A stretch of DNA of 58,762 bases, from positions 1 through 58,762 of the forward strand of contig DBBN01000090.1 of assembly GCA_002292215.1 (NCBI GenBank), given 5' to 3'. Positions 35,568-45,636 of this stretch are shown here, in pieces. How positions within the stretch are numbered: position 1 is the stretch's first letter; every line of letters begins with the position of its first letter. Source of the DNA: Glaciecola sp. UBA983. GTDB taxonomy: Bacteria; Pseudomonadota; Gammaproteobacteria; Enterobacterales; Alteromonadaceae. Below the pieces are notes generated by a model. It had not been told where the DNA came from and did not search any database. It saw only the letters and a program-made list of their open reading frames with translations. The translations under genes and the position numbers were made by a program.

Positions 35568-37133
35568 TTAGGCAATATACGTACTGCTAATCACATTTTC
35601 ATCGTCAGCATAACAACTCGGTTCACGTGGGCATTCGGCGCCACGAGAGCAAATCAAGCGCGGATCCGTTAACACGCCGCGTTCGACCCAATTTATATTC
35701 AAAATACGCGCGACCGTTTGTAATTTCTTTTTCATTGCAACGGGCAACTGCGCTGAACCGCCACCTTTGACACATAAGTTTTTAATCTCATGGGCTATGG
35801 CTTGCGCATCCCCTCCTTGGGCGTTAATCGCAGGATTGAGATCAATACCTGAACATAAAACATGTTTATTTTTGGCTAAATCAACTACATTAGTGGATTC
35901 ACAACAATAAATCCGCGGTTCATTGCCTACATTCAGAATGGATAATTGTGCCGACGTGCCTTTGACCGGCGTATTGATCATACGAAATACAGCCCAGTGT
36001 TGACACGGATCCGCAACTTCTCGCATATTTCCCCAAGGTAACGGAATACCATTGCCTCGATATACAGCTTTGAGCTTGCCCGGCGCATAAGCATCAAAAT
36101 AATGCCAATGTTTATACGGTGATACCGCTGTCATTCGACGCATCGCGACTGACGCAGATACACCAACCTTCTCATGGGTGGCAATCTCATAGCCATTACG
36201 ATCCAATAACTGCCTAAATGGCACCTTAGGACACAACAACGCACCCGCAAAAAAACTCGCTTCAAAATCACGCCACGCTTGCAAGATATCTTGGGTATTG
36301 ATTTGCGAAGATTGGAGTTTTTGGTTATTCCCACCTTGCATCACTGAATATTGGTTTAACCCTGTCACCAATACACTTTTCAACCCATCGTTGTTATGCA
36401 AAACACTATGACCAATATGCACAGCGATATCGTACTTTAAGCGTTTTTCGTATTTTTCTAGGATCTTATTGAGATATAGCGTGTTATTCGGACCTAAATA
36501 TGAAGTCACCACTGACGTTGTGTGCACGCCATATTCAGCGGCAAAGCCCCGTGGTAAACGGCTAAACCACTTAATCGTTAAGCCTTGTTGACGCGCTAAC
36601 ATCATTAGTTCATCAGGGGCTAATGGCATGCGCTTTTGTCCAATTTCCTCAGCAGCTTTTTCTAAATCAGGGAAATGGTTTTGATGATGTTCTTGGTGAG
36701 CACGAATTAACAAGTGGGCAAATTGGCGACCACTAATTCCTGTTTGAGAAAGCATTTCAGGGATCGCTATTTGTAAAATATCATTGCTAAATAAAAAGCT
36801 CGGTTCCAGTGGCATTCCAGGGATCCCACCATGACTACCTTTATCAATCACGATATCATCTTGCTCGGGTACGTCATCCAAAAACCAATTCGCGTCTTTT
36901 TGAAATACCTGTGCAATGACTTCTAACATATCCAAACTAGGAACTCGTTTACCGCGTTCAATCATCGATAAATAAGACACTGAAGGCGCATATTCGGCAT
37001 TTAAACGAATACATCGTGAAGACAAATCATCCAATGTCAGGTTATTCCGCTTGCGTAGATTTCGCACTTTCGTGCCGAGTAAATGGGTTTTTCTACCTAA
37101 ACTACCGTTGCCTTTGGTCATGACTGATTTCAT
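35568..37133 (-). CDS. XRE-family regulator with ImmA/IrrE-like domain (short-chain fatty acyl regulator-like)
   Basis: 521 residues from ATG 37133; an ATG four codons upstream is also possible. The N-terminal Cro/C1 helix-turn-helix lies at about residues 18-85 (VRNLRKRNNLTLDDLSSRC, YLSMIERGKRVPSLDMLE). A middle IrrE/ImmA-like region has AVHIGHSVLH in place of a classic HExxH, so peptidase activity is doubtful. A Cys-containing C-terminal region follows. The layout fits RamB/ScfR-type regulators of acyl-CoA, acetate and glyoxylate metabolism; DUF3612 is another possible family name. It diverges from the malate-synthase-domain-like gene. Confidence 0.82.
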   Translation of the reverse strand: MKSVMTKGNGSLGRKTHLLGTKVRNLRKRNNLTLDDLSSRCIRLNAEYAPSVSYLSMIERGKRVPSLDMLEVIAQVFQKDANWFLDDVPEQDDIVIDKGSHGGIPGMPLEPSFLFSNDILQIAIPEMLSQTGISGRQFAHLLIRAHQEHHQNHFPDLEKAAEEIGQKRMPLAPDELMMLARQQGLTIKWFSRLPRGFAAEYGVHTTSVVTSYLGPNNTLYLNKILEKYEKRLKYDIAVHIGHSVLHNNDGLKSVLVTGLNQYSVMQGGNNQKLQSSQINTQDILQAWRDFEASFFAGALLCPKVPFRQLLDRNGYEIATHEKVGVSASVAMRRMTAVSPYKHWHYFDAYAPGKLKAVYRGNGIPLPWGNMREVADPCQHWAVFRMINTPVKGTSAQLSILNVGNEPRIYCCESTNVVDLAKNKHVLCSGIDLNPAINAQGGDAQAIAHEIKNLCVKGGGSAQLPVAMKKKLQTVARILNINWVERGVLTDPRLICSRGAECPREPSCYADDENVISSTYIA

Positions 37134-37197
37134 ATGGATTCTCATTAATCGATGCGCTAAATAGTTAAATCATAATTACACATGTTTTTTGTAAAAT

Positions 37198-37210
37198 TTA
37201 CACTGTGTAA
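37198..37210. promoter_or_regulatory. 13-bp perfect palindrome, candidate operator of the XRE regulator
   Basis: TTACACTGTGTAA is perfectly symmetric about the central T. It lies in the gap between the divergent regulator and small gene, 21-22 bp centre to centre from a CRP-type box, about two helical turns. A further TTACAC half-site lies at about 37177. Confidence 0.5.
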
Positions 37211-37217
37211 TTTTTAT

Positions 37218-37233
37218 TGTGAAATTATTCACA
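37218..37233. promoter_or_regulatory. CRP-type binding site
   Basis: TGTGAAATTATTCACA contains the exact core TGTGA-N6-TCACA of the CRP consensus, flanked by AT-rich sequence. It would place the divergent pair under catabolite control. Confidence 0.65.
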
Positions 37234-37369
37234 TTTTTATTCTATTATTCTAATCAAGCGCGGTAAAGACATCTTTTAAACTTTATCTCACGCAAACATT
37301 ATTCAGTGACACATACGGTAAACTGATACACATGACAAACAGATGCTAACCCCATCTAGGAGAAACATT

Positions 37370-37828
37370 ATGAATATGCCAGCAATGAACTTACAACAAG
37401 CAAAATCAAATCAACATGCATTAATGGGTCAATTTTCTACTGTAGCCAACATCAGATGGCAGAGTGCTTTTCAAGTCATGGATAACTCAGAAGCCGTTAT
37501 GAAAATGCTTGATGAACGCTTCCCTCTTGATCATGGTTCACATGCAGACGTTAAAGAGTACGTGGTTTATTTCCGTCATATCATGGCGTATTTTGCAGAT
37601 GGAACCCATTGTGGTTTAGCACAACCAAAGCAGTTTGTTGCACTATGTGGTCACATTGAATCGCCAGATTCAATCGTTTTAAGAGAAAATGATTTGCATG
37701 TTGAAATCAAATTTGACCGTAAAGGCAATCGTGGTTGTGAACAAAATGCAGGGATCCAAGATGTACAAATCGAGTTTCCTACCTCGCGTGAGTTTACCGC
37801 TCCGAATGGTGAAGAATACACTATCTAA
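37370..37828 (+). CDS. Stand-alone malate synthase G insertion-domain-like protein
   Basis: 152 residues with a clean start (TAGGAGA before ATG 37370). The core from LDERFPLDHGSHADV through DGTHCGLAQPKQFVALCGH to NDLHVEIKFDRKG, AGIQDVQIE follows the pattern of the alpha/beta insertion domain of malate synthase G (GlcB). There the matching stretches read NGSHKD, GLxxPxQFVGYxGD, NGLHIExxxDR and GIxDVxxEA. The catalytic barrel and its residues are absent, so it is not a malate synthase. It may bind a ligand or regulate. Its divergent neighbour is a metabolic-type regulator. Recognition is by eye. Confidence 0.6.
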   Translation: MNMPAMNLQQAKSNQHALMGQFSTVANIRWQSAFQVMDNSEAVMKMLDERFPLDHGSHADVKEYVVYFRHIMAYFADGTHCGLAQPKQFVALCGHIESPDSIVLRENDLHVEIKFDRKGNRGCEQNAGIQDVQIEFPTSREFTAPNGEEYTI

Positions 37829-37898
37829 GTCATCCTACTATAGATGCGGATAGATCTAGATAGTTACAGCAAATAAGACCCTGTGTACCCTACATACA

Positions 37899-37965
37899 CC
37901 CTATTTGGGATCGGACAAAGTGTTAACTTGGTATATCCGATCCTTCAATAAATAGGGTCAGAACC
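37899..37965. repeat. Degenerate REP-like element
   Basis: Imperfect dyad: ccctatttgggatcgga (37899-37915) against tccgatcc with aaataggg (37936-37957). Its right end, aaatagggtcagaacc, matches 15 of 16 positions of the left arm region of the palindrome at 18087. It looks like a partial or decayed copy. Confidence 0.6.
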
Positions 37966-38002
37966 AAATTAAAACGTCATCAAATTATAAATGTAGATAC
38001 AA

Positions 38003-38036
38003 AAAAGCCGCTAAAGATTGCTCTCTAGCGGCTTTT
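38003..38036. terminator. Bidirectional terminator at the end of the S10 operon
   Basis: aaaagccgcta (38003-38013) and tagcggctttt (38026-38036) are perfect arms with a 12-nt loop. T runs are present in both directions, best on the minus strand. It ends the S10 operon and can stop readthrough from the plus-strand gene. Confidence 0.9.
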
Positions 38037-38062
38037 AAATGCAATATCTAAAACCTAATAAA

Positions 38063-38314
38063 TTAAGCTTTAGTAATTACGTCAACTAACATCCAGTTTT
38101 TGGATTTAGAAAGAGGACGACATTCTGTGATAGACACGAAATCGCCTTCATTACATACGTTAGCTTCATCGTGTGCGTGAAGTTTAGTAGTACGTTTGAT
38201 GAATTTCCCATAAATAGGATGCTTCACTTTGCGTTCTACCGCAACAGTGATGGTTTTATCCATCTTGTTGCTTACTACACGACCCTGTACTGTACGAATA
38301 GTTTGTTCAGTCAT
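38063..38314 (-). CDS. rpsQ: 30S ribosomal protein S17
   Basis: 83 residues (E. coli 84). It binds 16S rRNA early in 30S assembly. [27 protein letters not shown] and [14 protein letters not shown] are characteristic. It starts inside the rpmC stop in a TAATG overlap and is the last gene of the operon. A terminator lies 27 nt on, and no rplN follows, unlike in most gammaproteobacteria. Confidence 0.97.
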   Translation of the reverse strand: MTEQTIRTVQGRVVSNKMDKTITVAVERKVKHPIYGKFIKRTTKLHAHDEANVCNEGDFVSITECRPLSKSKNWMLVDVITKA

Positions 38315-38505
38315 TATTCACCAGCCTTTTGAGTCATGATGGTTTTAACACGCGCGATGCTACGACGCACTGTTCTTAATTGGTCAGTTTTTTCAAGCTG
38401 TCCAGTAGAATATTGCATGCGTAAGTTAAACTGTTCACGAAGAAGTGTTAACAATTCTTCGTTTAATTCAGCTAGACTTTTTGCTTTTAGTTCAGTCGCA
38501 TTCAT
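38314..38505 (-). CDS. rpmC: 50S ribosomal protein L29
   Basis: 63 residues, the E. coli length. The typical start is [19 protein letters not shown], with [17 protein letters not shown] and the [13 protein letters not shown] segment. It is a small helical hairpin protein near the exit tunnel that helps form the docking site for nascent-chain factors. It directly abuts rplP and overlaps rpsQ by 1 nt. Confidence 0.97.
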   Translation of the reverse strand: MNATELKAKSLAELNEELLTLLREQFNLRMQYSTGQLEKTDQLRTVRRSIARVKTIMTQKAGE

Positions 38506-38919
38506 TTACATCACCGTTCGAGTTACAAAGGTTGTTTTAAATGGCAGTTTCGCCGCTGCTAATGCAAACGCTTCACGTGCTAGAGACTCAGGAACACCTT
38601 CCATCTCATATAACACGCGACCCGGTTGAATTTGGCATACCCAGTACTCAACGTTACCTTTACCTTTACCTTGACGCACTTCTAGAGGCTTCTCAGTAAT
38701 TGGCTTGTCAGGGAAAACTCGAATCCAAATTTTACCTTGACGTTTAACGTGACGAGTCATAGCACGACGGGCTGCTTCGATTTGACGAGCAGTCATGCGA
38801 CCACGGCCGACGGATTTCAGACCATATGTTCCGAAGCTTACTTTGCTACCAGCAATAGCAAGACCACGGTTACGGCCTTTATGCATCTTACGAAATTTCG
38901 TACGCTTAGGTTGTAACAT
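38506..38919 (-). CDS. rplP: 50S ribosomal protein L16
   Basis: 137 residues (E. coli 136). [19 protein letters not shown] and the Arg-rich [18 protein letters not shown] identify L16. This protein organises 23S rRNA near the A site and peptidyl transferase centre. It is 2 nt downstream of rpsC. Confidence 0.97.
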   Translation of the reverse strand: MLQPKRTKFRKMHKGRNRGLAIAGSKVSFGTYGLKSVGRGRMTARQIEAARRAMTRHVKRQGKIWIRVFPDKPITEKPLEVRQGKGKGNVEYWVCQIQPGRVLYEMEGVPESLAREAFALAAAKLPFKTTFVTRTVM

Positions 38920-38921
38920 GA

Positions 38922-39626
38922 TTAGCCCTCTCGCTTAGCGTTTCGGCCTTTCTTCTTAGGTGCTGGAGCAGCAGGCTGCTCTTGAGTAAGTGGTAATCCA
39001 CCTAATACTTCACCTTTGAAGATCCATACTTTAACGCCAATGATACCGTAAGTAGTATTTGCTTCTGAAGTTGCATAGTCAATATCAGCACGGAAAGTGT
39101 GTAATGGAACACGACCTTCACGATACCATTCTGCACGTGCAATTTCAGCGCCGCCTAGACGACCGCTTACTTGTACTTTGATACCTTTAGCGCCTAATCG
39201 CATGGCATTTTGTACCGCACGCTTCATAGCGCGACGGAACATAACACGGCGTTCAAGCTGGCTAGAAATACTATCAGCTACTAACTGACCATCTAGCTCG
39301 GGTTTACGTACTTCAGCAATGTTGATCTGAGCTGGCACACCGGCTAACTTAGATACGTGATTGCGAAGCTTCTCTACGTCTTCACCTTTCTTACCAATCA
39401 CAACGCCTGGACGGGCTGTGTGGATTGTTACTTTAATGCTCTTTGCAGGGCGTTCGATAACAATTTTAGAAAGTGACGCGCTTTTTAACTGTTTAGTCAA
39501 ATATTGACGGACCTGATGGTCGTTAAACAAGTTATCGGCATAGTCTGCTGTATTAGCGTACCAGGTTGATGTCCATGGTTTGCTGATACCCAGGCGTATA
39601 CCGGTAGGATGAACTTTCTGTCCCAT
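38922..39626 (-). CDS. rpsC: 30S ribosomal protein S3
   Basis: 234 residues (E. coli 233). [14 protein letters not shown] starts the protein. The KH domain (about 40-105) has the [14 protein letters not shown]xxG loop. The C-terminal domain has [17 protein letters not shown], part of the mRNA-entry helicase. A lysine-rich tail ends the protein. It is 9 nt after rplV. Confidence 0.97.
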   Translation of the reverse strand: MGQKVHPTGIRLGISKPWTSTWYANTADYADNLFNDHQVRQYLTKQLKSASLSKIVIERPAKSIKVTIHTARPGVVIGKKGEDVEKLRNHVSKLAGVPAQINIAEVRKPELDGQLVADSISSQLERRVMFRRAMKRAVQNAMRLGAKGIKVQVSGRLGGAEIARAEWYREGRVPLHTFRADIDYATSEANTTYGIIGVKVWIFKGEVLGGLPLTQEQPAAPAPKKKGRNAKREG

Positions 39627-39635
39627 AATCTACTC

Positions 39636-39968
39636 CTAGTTATCCGCCACAACCACAGTAATGTGACTGCTACGCTTAAAGATACGATCGGCACGGCCTT
39701 TGGCACGTGTTTTGATACGCTTCATAGTCGGACCTTCATCAACGAAGATTTTCGCTACAGTTAACTCGTCGATATCAGCGCCGTCATTGTGCTCTGCGTT
39801 GGCAATTGCCGACTCAAGTACTTTTTTAACTAAAACAGCAGCTTTCTTATTGCTGTAAGTTAAAACTTCTAACGCTTTTTCTACGTGTAAACCGCGAATT
39901 TGATCTGCTACCAAGCGTGCCTTTTGAGCCGATGTACGAGCAAAACGGTGTTTAGCTAATGCTTCCAT
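39636..39968 (-). CDS. rplV: 50S ribosomal protein L22
   Basis: 110 residues, as in E. coli. [22 protein letters not shown] and the tunnel-lining beta-hairpin loop near [14 protein letters not shown] are diagnostic. The loop is a known site of macrolide-resistance changes; no deviation is evident by eye. It is 12 nt after rpsS. Confidence 0.97.
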   Translation of the reverse strand: MEALAKHRFARTSAQKARLVADQIRGLHVEKALEVLTYSNKKAAVLVKKVLESAIANAEHNDGADIDELTVAKIFVDEGPTMKRIKTRAKGRADRIFKRSSHITVVVADN

Positions 39969-39980
39969 TTTAATCTCCTA

Positions 39981-40256
39981 TTATCGTTTGGCTTTCTTAT
40001 CTGCGACATGGCCGCGATAAGTACGCGTTGGTGCAAATTCGCCCAACTTATGGCCGACCATTTCGTCAGAGACGAACACAGGTACATGCTGGCGACCGTT
40101 ATGGACCGCAATGGTCAACCCAATCATATCTGGGATGATCATAGAACGACGAGACCAAGTCTTAATTGGTTTTTTGTCGCTCTTTTCCACTGCAGCTTCT
40201 ACCTTCTTCAGCAAGTGTAGGTCAATGAAGGGACCCTTCTTGAGAGAACGTGGCAT
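39981..40256 (-). CDS. rpsS: 30S ribosomal protein S19
   Basis: 91 residues (E. coli 92). [20 protein letters not shown] and the [21 protein letters not shown] segment are characteristic. It contacts S13 and the A-site finger in the 30S head. It is 15 nt after rplB. Confidence 0.97.
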   Translation of the reverse strand: MPRSLKKGPFIDLHLLKKVEAAVEKSDKKPIKTWSRRSMIIPDMIGLTIAVHNGRQHVPVFVSDEMVGHKLGEFAPTRTYRGHVADKKAKR

Positions 40257-40271
40257 GGTGAATCCTCGCTG

Positions 40272-41096
40272 TTATTTATTTCGACGACGTACGATAAGTT
40301 TATCGGTACGCTTATTACTTCGGGTTTTCTTACCTTTGGTAGGAACGCCCCAAGGCGATACTGGATGACGGCCACCAGAGGTACGACCTTCACCACCACC
40401 GTGCGGGTGATCTACTGGGTTCATGGCAACACCACGAACTGTTGGACGAATCCCGCGCCAGCGAGATGCACCTGCTTTACCTAATGAACGAAGCATATGT
40501 TCAGCGTTACCGATTTCACCAATAGTGGCACGGCAATCTGACAATACTTTACGTACTTCACCAGAGCGAAGACGTAATGTTACATATCCTGCATCACGCG
40601 CTAAAATTTGCGCGTAAGCACCAGCAGAACGTGCAATTTGTGCACCTTTGCCTGGCTTCATTTCGATGGCATGAACTGTTGAACCAACTGGTATATTAAG
40701 CATTGGTAACGTGTTACCTGCTTTAATTGGCGCATCAGCTCCAGATTGAATTGCATCACCTGCTTTTAGACCTTTAGGGGCTAAAATGTAGCGACGCTCA
40801 CCATCTGCATAAAGCACTAATGCGATATTTGCAGAACGGTTTGGATCATATTCTAGACGCTCGACTTTGGCTGGTATGCCGTCTTTATTACGTTTAAAAT
40901 CAACCATGCGGTAATGCTGCTTATGACCACCACCGATGTGACGTACCGTAATACGACCATTGTTGTTACGACCACCAGATTTGCTCTTAGTATCAAGTAA
41001 AGGTGCATGTGGTGCGCCTTTATGCAAATCATGGTTAACAACTTGGACAACGTGACGACGACCGGCAGAAGTTGGCTTAGCTTTCAATAATGGCAT
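40272..41096 (-). CDS. rplB: 50S ribosomal protein L2
   Basis: 274 residues (E. coli 273). The N-terminal [10 protein letters not shown], the central [15 protein letters not shown], and the C-terminal [14 protein letters not shown] loop with the conserved His near the peptidyl transferase centre identify L2. It is needed for subunit joining. It is 14 nt after rplW. Confidence 0.98.
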   Translation of the reverse strand: MPLLKAKPTSAGRRHVVQVVNHDLHKGAPHAPLLDTKSKSGGRNNNGRITVRHIGGGHKQHYRMVDFKRNKDGIPAKVERLEYDPNRSANIALVLYADGERRYILAPKGLKAGDAIQSGADAPIKAGNTLPMLNIPVGSTVHAIEMKPGKGAQIARSAGAYAQILARDAGYVTLRLRSGEVRKVLSDCRATIGEIGNAEHMLRSLGKAGASRWRGIRPTVRGVAMNPVDHPHGGGEGRTSGGRHPVSPWGVPTKGKKTRSNKRTDKLIVRRRNK

Positions 41097-41110
41097 TTCT
41101 AATCCCCTTC

Positions 41111-41410
41111 TTACTCGCCTGCACCGACGAAGTCGATGTCTTGACCTTCTTTAAGCACAACATATGCTTTTTTCCAGTCACTGCGTTTGCCGAAAGACTG
41201 ACCGTGACGTTTGGTTTTACCCTTACAATTCACAGTACGAACGTTGTTTACTTCAACTTCGAAAAGTTTTTCAACAGCAGCTTTAATTTCTGCTTTGTTC
41301 GCGTCTTTAACTACTTTAAATACAACAGTATTATTTGCTTCAGCTGCCATTGTAGACTTTTCTGAAACGTGAGGTGCTAAAAGCACTTTTAATAAACGTT
41401 CTTCGTTCAT
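41111..41410 (-). CDS. rplW: 50S ribosomal protein L23
   Basis: 99 residues (E. coli 100). [20 protein letters not shown] and [19 protein letters not shown] are characteristic. It sits at the tunnel exit and docks trigger factor and SRP. Its start overlaps the rplD stop by 4 nt (ATGA). Confidence 0.97.
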   Translation of the reverse strand: MNEERLLKVLLAPHVSEKSTMAAEANNTVVFKVVKDANKAEIKAAVEKLFEVEVNNVRTVNCKGKTKRHGQSFGKRSDWKKAYVVLKEGQDIDFVGAGE

Positions 41411-42012
41411 GCTAATGCCTCCTCAAGTTGTTTCAGTGCGTCTGCAGTAATTAACACTTTTTCAAATGCAATTAAGCTAACTGGATCAATACCCTGCACA
41501 TCGCGTACGTCAACTTTATACAAGTTACGTGACGCTAAGAATAAATTCTCATCGACCTCAGGGGTCACGATTAATACGTCAGTTAAATCATAAGTACTAA
41601 GTTGCGTTAATAACGCTTTAGTCTTTGGTGCGTCAACACCGAATTTTTCAACAACGATTAAACGATCTTGACGAATCAATTCAGATAAGATGCTACGGAT
41701 TGCGCCGCGATACATCTTTTTATTCACTTTTTGTTCAAAGCTACGAGGTTTCGCTGCAAATGCACGACCACCACCAACCCAGATAGGGCTTCGGATAGTA
41801 CCAGCACGGGCGCGGCCTGTACCTTTTTGGTTCCATGGTTTCTTACCACCACCACGGACTTCAGCACGAGTTTTTTGTGCTTTTGTACCTTGACGCGCGC
41901 CAGCACCGAAAGCAACGACTACTTGATGAACAAGTGCTTCGTTGAATTCAAGCCCGAAGGTCGCATCTGATACTTCAAGGATGCTATTCGCATCTTTTAA
42001 TGTTAATTCCAT
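41407..42012 (-). CDS. rplD: 50S ribosomal protein L4
   Basis: 201 residues, as in E. coli. The tunnel loop (about 45-100) has the [20 protein letters not shown] segment. In enteric relatives L4 also represses its own S10 operon by attenuation and by blocking translation of the leader. The long leader before rpsJ makes the same control plausible here. Confidence 0.97.
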   Translation of the reverse strand: MELTLKDANSILEVSDATFGLEFNEALVHQVVVAFGAGARQGTKAQKTRAEVRGGGKKPWNQKGTGRARAGTIRSPIWVGGGRAFAAKPRSFEQKVNKKMYRGAIRSILSELIRQDRLIVVEKFGVDAPKTKALLTQLSTYDLTDVLIVTPEVDENLFLASRNLYKVDVRDVQGIDPVSLIAFEKVLITADALKQLEEALA

Positions 42013-42030
42013 CAGTTTACTCCCTACACG

Positions 42031-42669
42031 TTACGCTTTAACAGCTGGACGGATAATAACATTACCGCCAGTTGCGCCAGGAACGGCACCTTTAATTAAT
42101 AAAAGGTTGTTTTCAACATCAACACGTACCAGTTCTAAAGACATAGTAGTGACGCGTTTGTTGCCCATTTGGCCCGCCATCTTCTTACCTTTAAATACTT
42201 TACCTGGTGATTGGTTTTGGCCAATTGAACCAGGCGCACGGTGTGATAATGAGTTACCGTGAGTCATACGCTGTGAGCTGAAGTTCCAACGCTTGATAGC
42301 GCCTTGGAAACCTTTACCTTTTGAGGTACCAGCTACGTCGACTTTAGTGACATCATTGAAAAGTTCAACAGTGATTTCACTGCCTACTTCTATACCTTCG
42401 CCTTCATTTCCGTCAAGACGGAATTCCCACAAACCACTGCCTGCTTCAACACCGGCTTTAGCAAAATGACCTGCTTCAGCTTTGTTGACACGGCTAGCTT
42501 TCTTATCGCCAGCAGTAATTTGTAGAGCACGATAACCGTCTGTTTCCTCAGTACGTAACTGAGTAACACGGTTTGGGGTCGCTTCAATAACGGTCACAGG
42601 AATAGACACACCATCTTCAGTGAAGATACGCGTCATACCTACTTTACGACCGACTAGACCAATCGCCAT
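42031..42669 (-). CDS. rplC: 50S ribosomal protein L3
   Basis: 212 residues (E. coli 209). The N-terminus is [20 protein letters not shown]. The central extension reaching toward the peptidyl transferase centre has [14 protein letters not shown] and the site of Gln methylation in [10 protein letters not shown]. It is 17 nt after rpsJ. Confidence 0.97.
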   Translation of the reverse strand: MAIGLVGRKVGMTRIFTEDGVSIPVTVIEATPNRVTQLRTEETDGYRALQITAGDKKASRVNKAEAGHFAKAGVEAGSGLWEFRLDGNEGEGIEVGSEITVELFNDVTKVDVAGTSKGKGFQGAIKRWNFSSQRMTHGNSLSHRAPGSIGQNQSPGKVFKGKKMAGQMGNKRVTTMSLELVRVDVENNLLLIKGAVPGATGGNVIIRPAVKA

Positions 42670-42686
42670 ATTAAAACCCTCTCTTG

Positions 42687-43208
<522 letters not shown>

Positions 43209-43214
43209 GCGCAA

Positions 43215-43242
43215 ATTATACATGTAATATGAATTTATGCAA
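43215..43242 (-). promoter_or_regulatory. S10 operon promoter with stringent-type discriminator
   Basis: On the minus strand TTGCAT (43237-43242) and TATAAT (43215-43220) with a 16-bp spacer. The bases after the -10 are GC-rich (TTGCGCCG), as in promoters shut down by ppGpp. The rest of the gap to 43389 is AT-rich, with no gene seen. Confidence 0.75.
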
Positions 43243-43389
43243 GTGCTGTCTCTGTTTAATTACTACAGGCTTTGTCTCCTGCCCTTAAGCACGGTTTTAC
43301 TATCATTTATATGTCTGATTACCTTTTTAGCTATTCTTCGACTATCTTTTAAATAACTGAGTTATATCTTTATTTTACGGAGTTTATCT

Positions 43390-45618
43390 ATTAATACCTC
43401 AACGAATACTGCGGCCAACATTGCTGACATTCAGGCTATTTTAAATGCTCATGAGAGTCTTTTTGATGCGTTCGAGACATTGCAGCAGGTATTGTTATCC
43501 CATTTTTCGGTTGAACGTGTGAGTATTTTTCAGCGCCGAAAACAACAGCAAGACTTGTTAGCACGCTTTAAAACAGGAAAAACGACTCAGCAAATATCAG
43601 TTCCCATTTCCCCGCTCTCTATCGCTGGATATGTCGCCTTATCTCAAGAACCCGTAATTATTGATGATCCCTATGACGCCCAAGCATTGTTTGCCATCCA
43701 TCCTCGCTTACGCTTTGCTGATAAATTTGATAAACAAAATCAATTTACGACGCGTAATATTTTATGTATCCCCATCATACATGCCAACGTGCTACTTGGC
43801 GTTATTCAGTTTATTAACCATGTTGATGGCTTTACTGATGCAGATTTACATGCGGGGTTACAATTAGCCACATTGCTCGGTCAACAGTTTAGGTATGAAT
43901 TAGGTGGAACAGTGCGGCCTTTGGATACATTAGTCCATCGAGAATTAATTAGTGAAAAATCCCTCACTACGCTCCTAGAAGATAAGTATGTCAAAACAGA
44001 TCCTAAGCTACTTATGCAAAAACTAATCGGTGAGCACCGTATTGCGCCAGCTGATATCGGTCGTTCACTATCTATGCATTATCAAGTTCCTTTTATTCAA
44101 TATGATCCTGACAAGTATCATGTTTACAGTAATGAACATCGCTTAAATGTGTCTTATCTAAAACGTAATCTCGTTGCTATTATTGCTGATTCGAATGACA
44201 AACCCATTATATTAATGTCCCAACCTAATAATGCATCATTGATTATGGAGATTGAGCGCGCATTGAGTATTGATGCTTATGAAATTGCGGTAGGGTTGGC
44301 GACTCATATATTGCAGTTTCTTGGTGAATCTGACAGTGGTGTTGGCCCAGGCGAAATGGACGAAATCCTTGATGAGATTGGTACCACTAGCGATGATAGC
44401 GATGAACACTTCGAAGAAATGTCTGATGATGCACCGGCTGTCGTTCGCTTGGTATCACGGATATTACATGATGCCAAACGACTTAATGCATCCGATATCC
44501 ATATTGATCCAGAAAAATCTGCTCCTACACGCGTTCGTATGCGTGTTGATGGTGTATGTCGCGATATTAATCAAGTGCCGGCCTCCCATCATAATGCCGT
44601 CATTGCACGGATTAAGATCATGGCTAATTTGAATATCGCAGAAAAACGCACCCCCCAAGATGGTAAGCTTGCATTTAAGTTATCCGGCCAATTAGTTGAA
44701 GTTCGGGTTGCGACGATTCCAACTGTCGCCGGTGAAGGGGTGGTCATGCGTATATTGGCAACTGGTGGTGCCATGCCGATTGATAAAATGAACCTTTCTA
44801 ATCAAAACATGACAATGCTTAAAAACATTGTCCGTCGACCTCATGGTATTATGTTAGTAGTAGGACCAACGGGCTCGGGTAAAACCACAACACTCCACGC
44901 GATACTGGGCTATTTGAATACACCAGACAAAAAAATTTGGACAGCTGAAGACCCCGTTGAAATTACCCAAGCAGGATTACAGCAGGTCCAAGTGAATCCC
45001 AAAATTGGGTTTACCTTTGCAAACGCCCTGCGTGCATTTTTACGTGCTGATCCTGATATTATATTAATAGGTGAAATGCGTGACAAAGAAACCGCACATG
45101 CAGGAATAGAAGCATCACTCACGGGTCATTTAGTGCTTTCTACTCTGCACACCAACTCTGCGCCGGAAACGATTACACGATTATTAGATCTTGGGTTAGA
45201 TCCGGTTAATTTTTCTGATGCCTGTGTCGGCATTTTAGCCCAGCGGCTTATCCGGACGTTGTGTCCTGAGTGTAAAACGTCCTACACCGCATCTGCTGAC
45301 GAACTCGCATTTATTGAACGTCAGTATGGTAGTGCCGTCATTAATGAATTGTCGCTTTCACAGCCAGTTACATTATACCAAGCTAACGGTTGTGAACACT
45401 GTGGGGATATTGGTTATAAAGGAAGGACCGGCGTCCATGAATTATTGCGGATGACTCCAGAGTTACGTGGTTTGATTTATCATAATTCAAATGTCTCTGA
45501 ACTGGCTAAACAAGCATCTCAAGACGGGATGCGCACATTAATGCAAGATGGGATCAAAAAAGTATTGTCAGGGATCACTGATATTAAACAGATACAAATT
45601 TTGGGTGGCGTGGATTAG
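43390..45618 (+). CDS. GAF-domain GspE/PilB-type secretion/pilus ATPase, probable ATT start
   Basis: About 742 residues. A GAF domain (about 10-165) is followed by a GspE/PilB N-terminal domain (about 180-290) and the ATPase. The ATPase has Walker A VGPTGSGKTTTLHAIL, an Asp box AEDPVE, Walker B PDIILIGEMRD, a His box and a zinc-type CPEC...CEHC pair. No ATG, GTG or TTG occurs in frame between the stop at 43354 and a TTG at 43480, and that TTG would cut into the GAF fold. ACGGAG at 43377-43382 is 7 nt before ATT 43390, so ATT is the best start. No pilus or T2SS partner genes are nearby. Confidence 0.85.
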   Translation: MNTSTNTAANIADIQAILNAHESLFDAFETLQQVLLSHFSVERVSIFQRRKQQQDLLARFKTGKTTQQISVPISPLSIAGYVALSQEPVIIDDPYDAQALFAIHPRLRFADKFDKQNQFTTRNILCIPIIHANVLLGVIQFINHVDGFTDADLHAGLQLATLLGQQFRYELGGTVRPLDTLVHRELISEKSLTTLLEDKYVKTDPKLLMQKLIGEHRIAPADIGRSLSMHYQVPFIQYDPDKYHVYSNEHRLNVSYLKRNLVAIIADSNDKPIILMSQPNNASLIMEIERALSIDAYEIAVGLATHILQFLGESDSGVGPGEMDEILDEIGTTSDDSDEHFEEMSDDAPAVVRLVSRILHDAKRLNASDIHIDPEKSAPTRVRMRVDGVCRDINQVPASHHNAVIARIKIMANLNIAEKRTPQDGKLAFKLSGQLVEVRVATIPTVAGEGVVMRILATGGAMPIDKMNLSNQNMTMLKNIVRRPHGIMLVVGPTGSGKTTTLHAILGYLNTPDKKIWTAEDPVEITQAGLQQVQVNPKIGFTFANALRAFLRADPDIILIGEMRDKETAHAGIEASLTGHLVLSTLHTNSAPETITRLLDLGLDPVNFSDACVGILAQRLIRTLCPECKTSYTASADELAFIERQYGSAVINELSLSQPVTLYQANGCEHCGDIGYKGRTGVHELLRMTPELRGLIYHNSNVSELAKQASQDGMRTLMQDGIKKVLSGITDIKQIQILGGVD

Positions 45619-45636
45619 GTTTAACTAGATATTTGT

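Noticed and set aside
37370..37828. glcB pseudogene reading of the MSG-domain gene
   Set aside because: The frame is intact, has a good RBS and clean ends, and no other glcB fragments are seen on either side.
38336..38629. Long plus-strand frames opposite the ribosomal protein genes
   Set aside because: They are shadows of highly biased coding sequence on the other strand. No RBS or protein similarity.
43480..43482. TTG as start of the PilB-like gene
   Set aside because: No RBS is close, and it removes the first part of the GAF domain, which is encoded in the same frame upstream.
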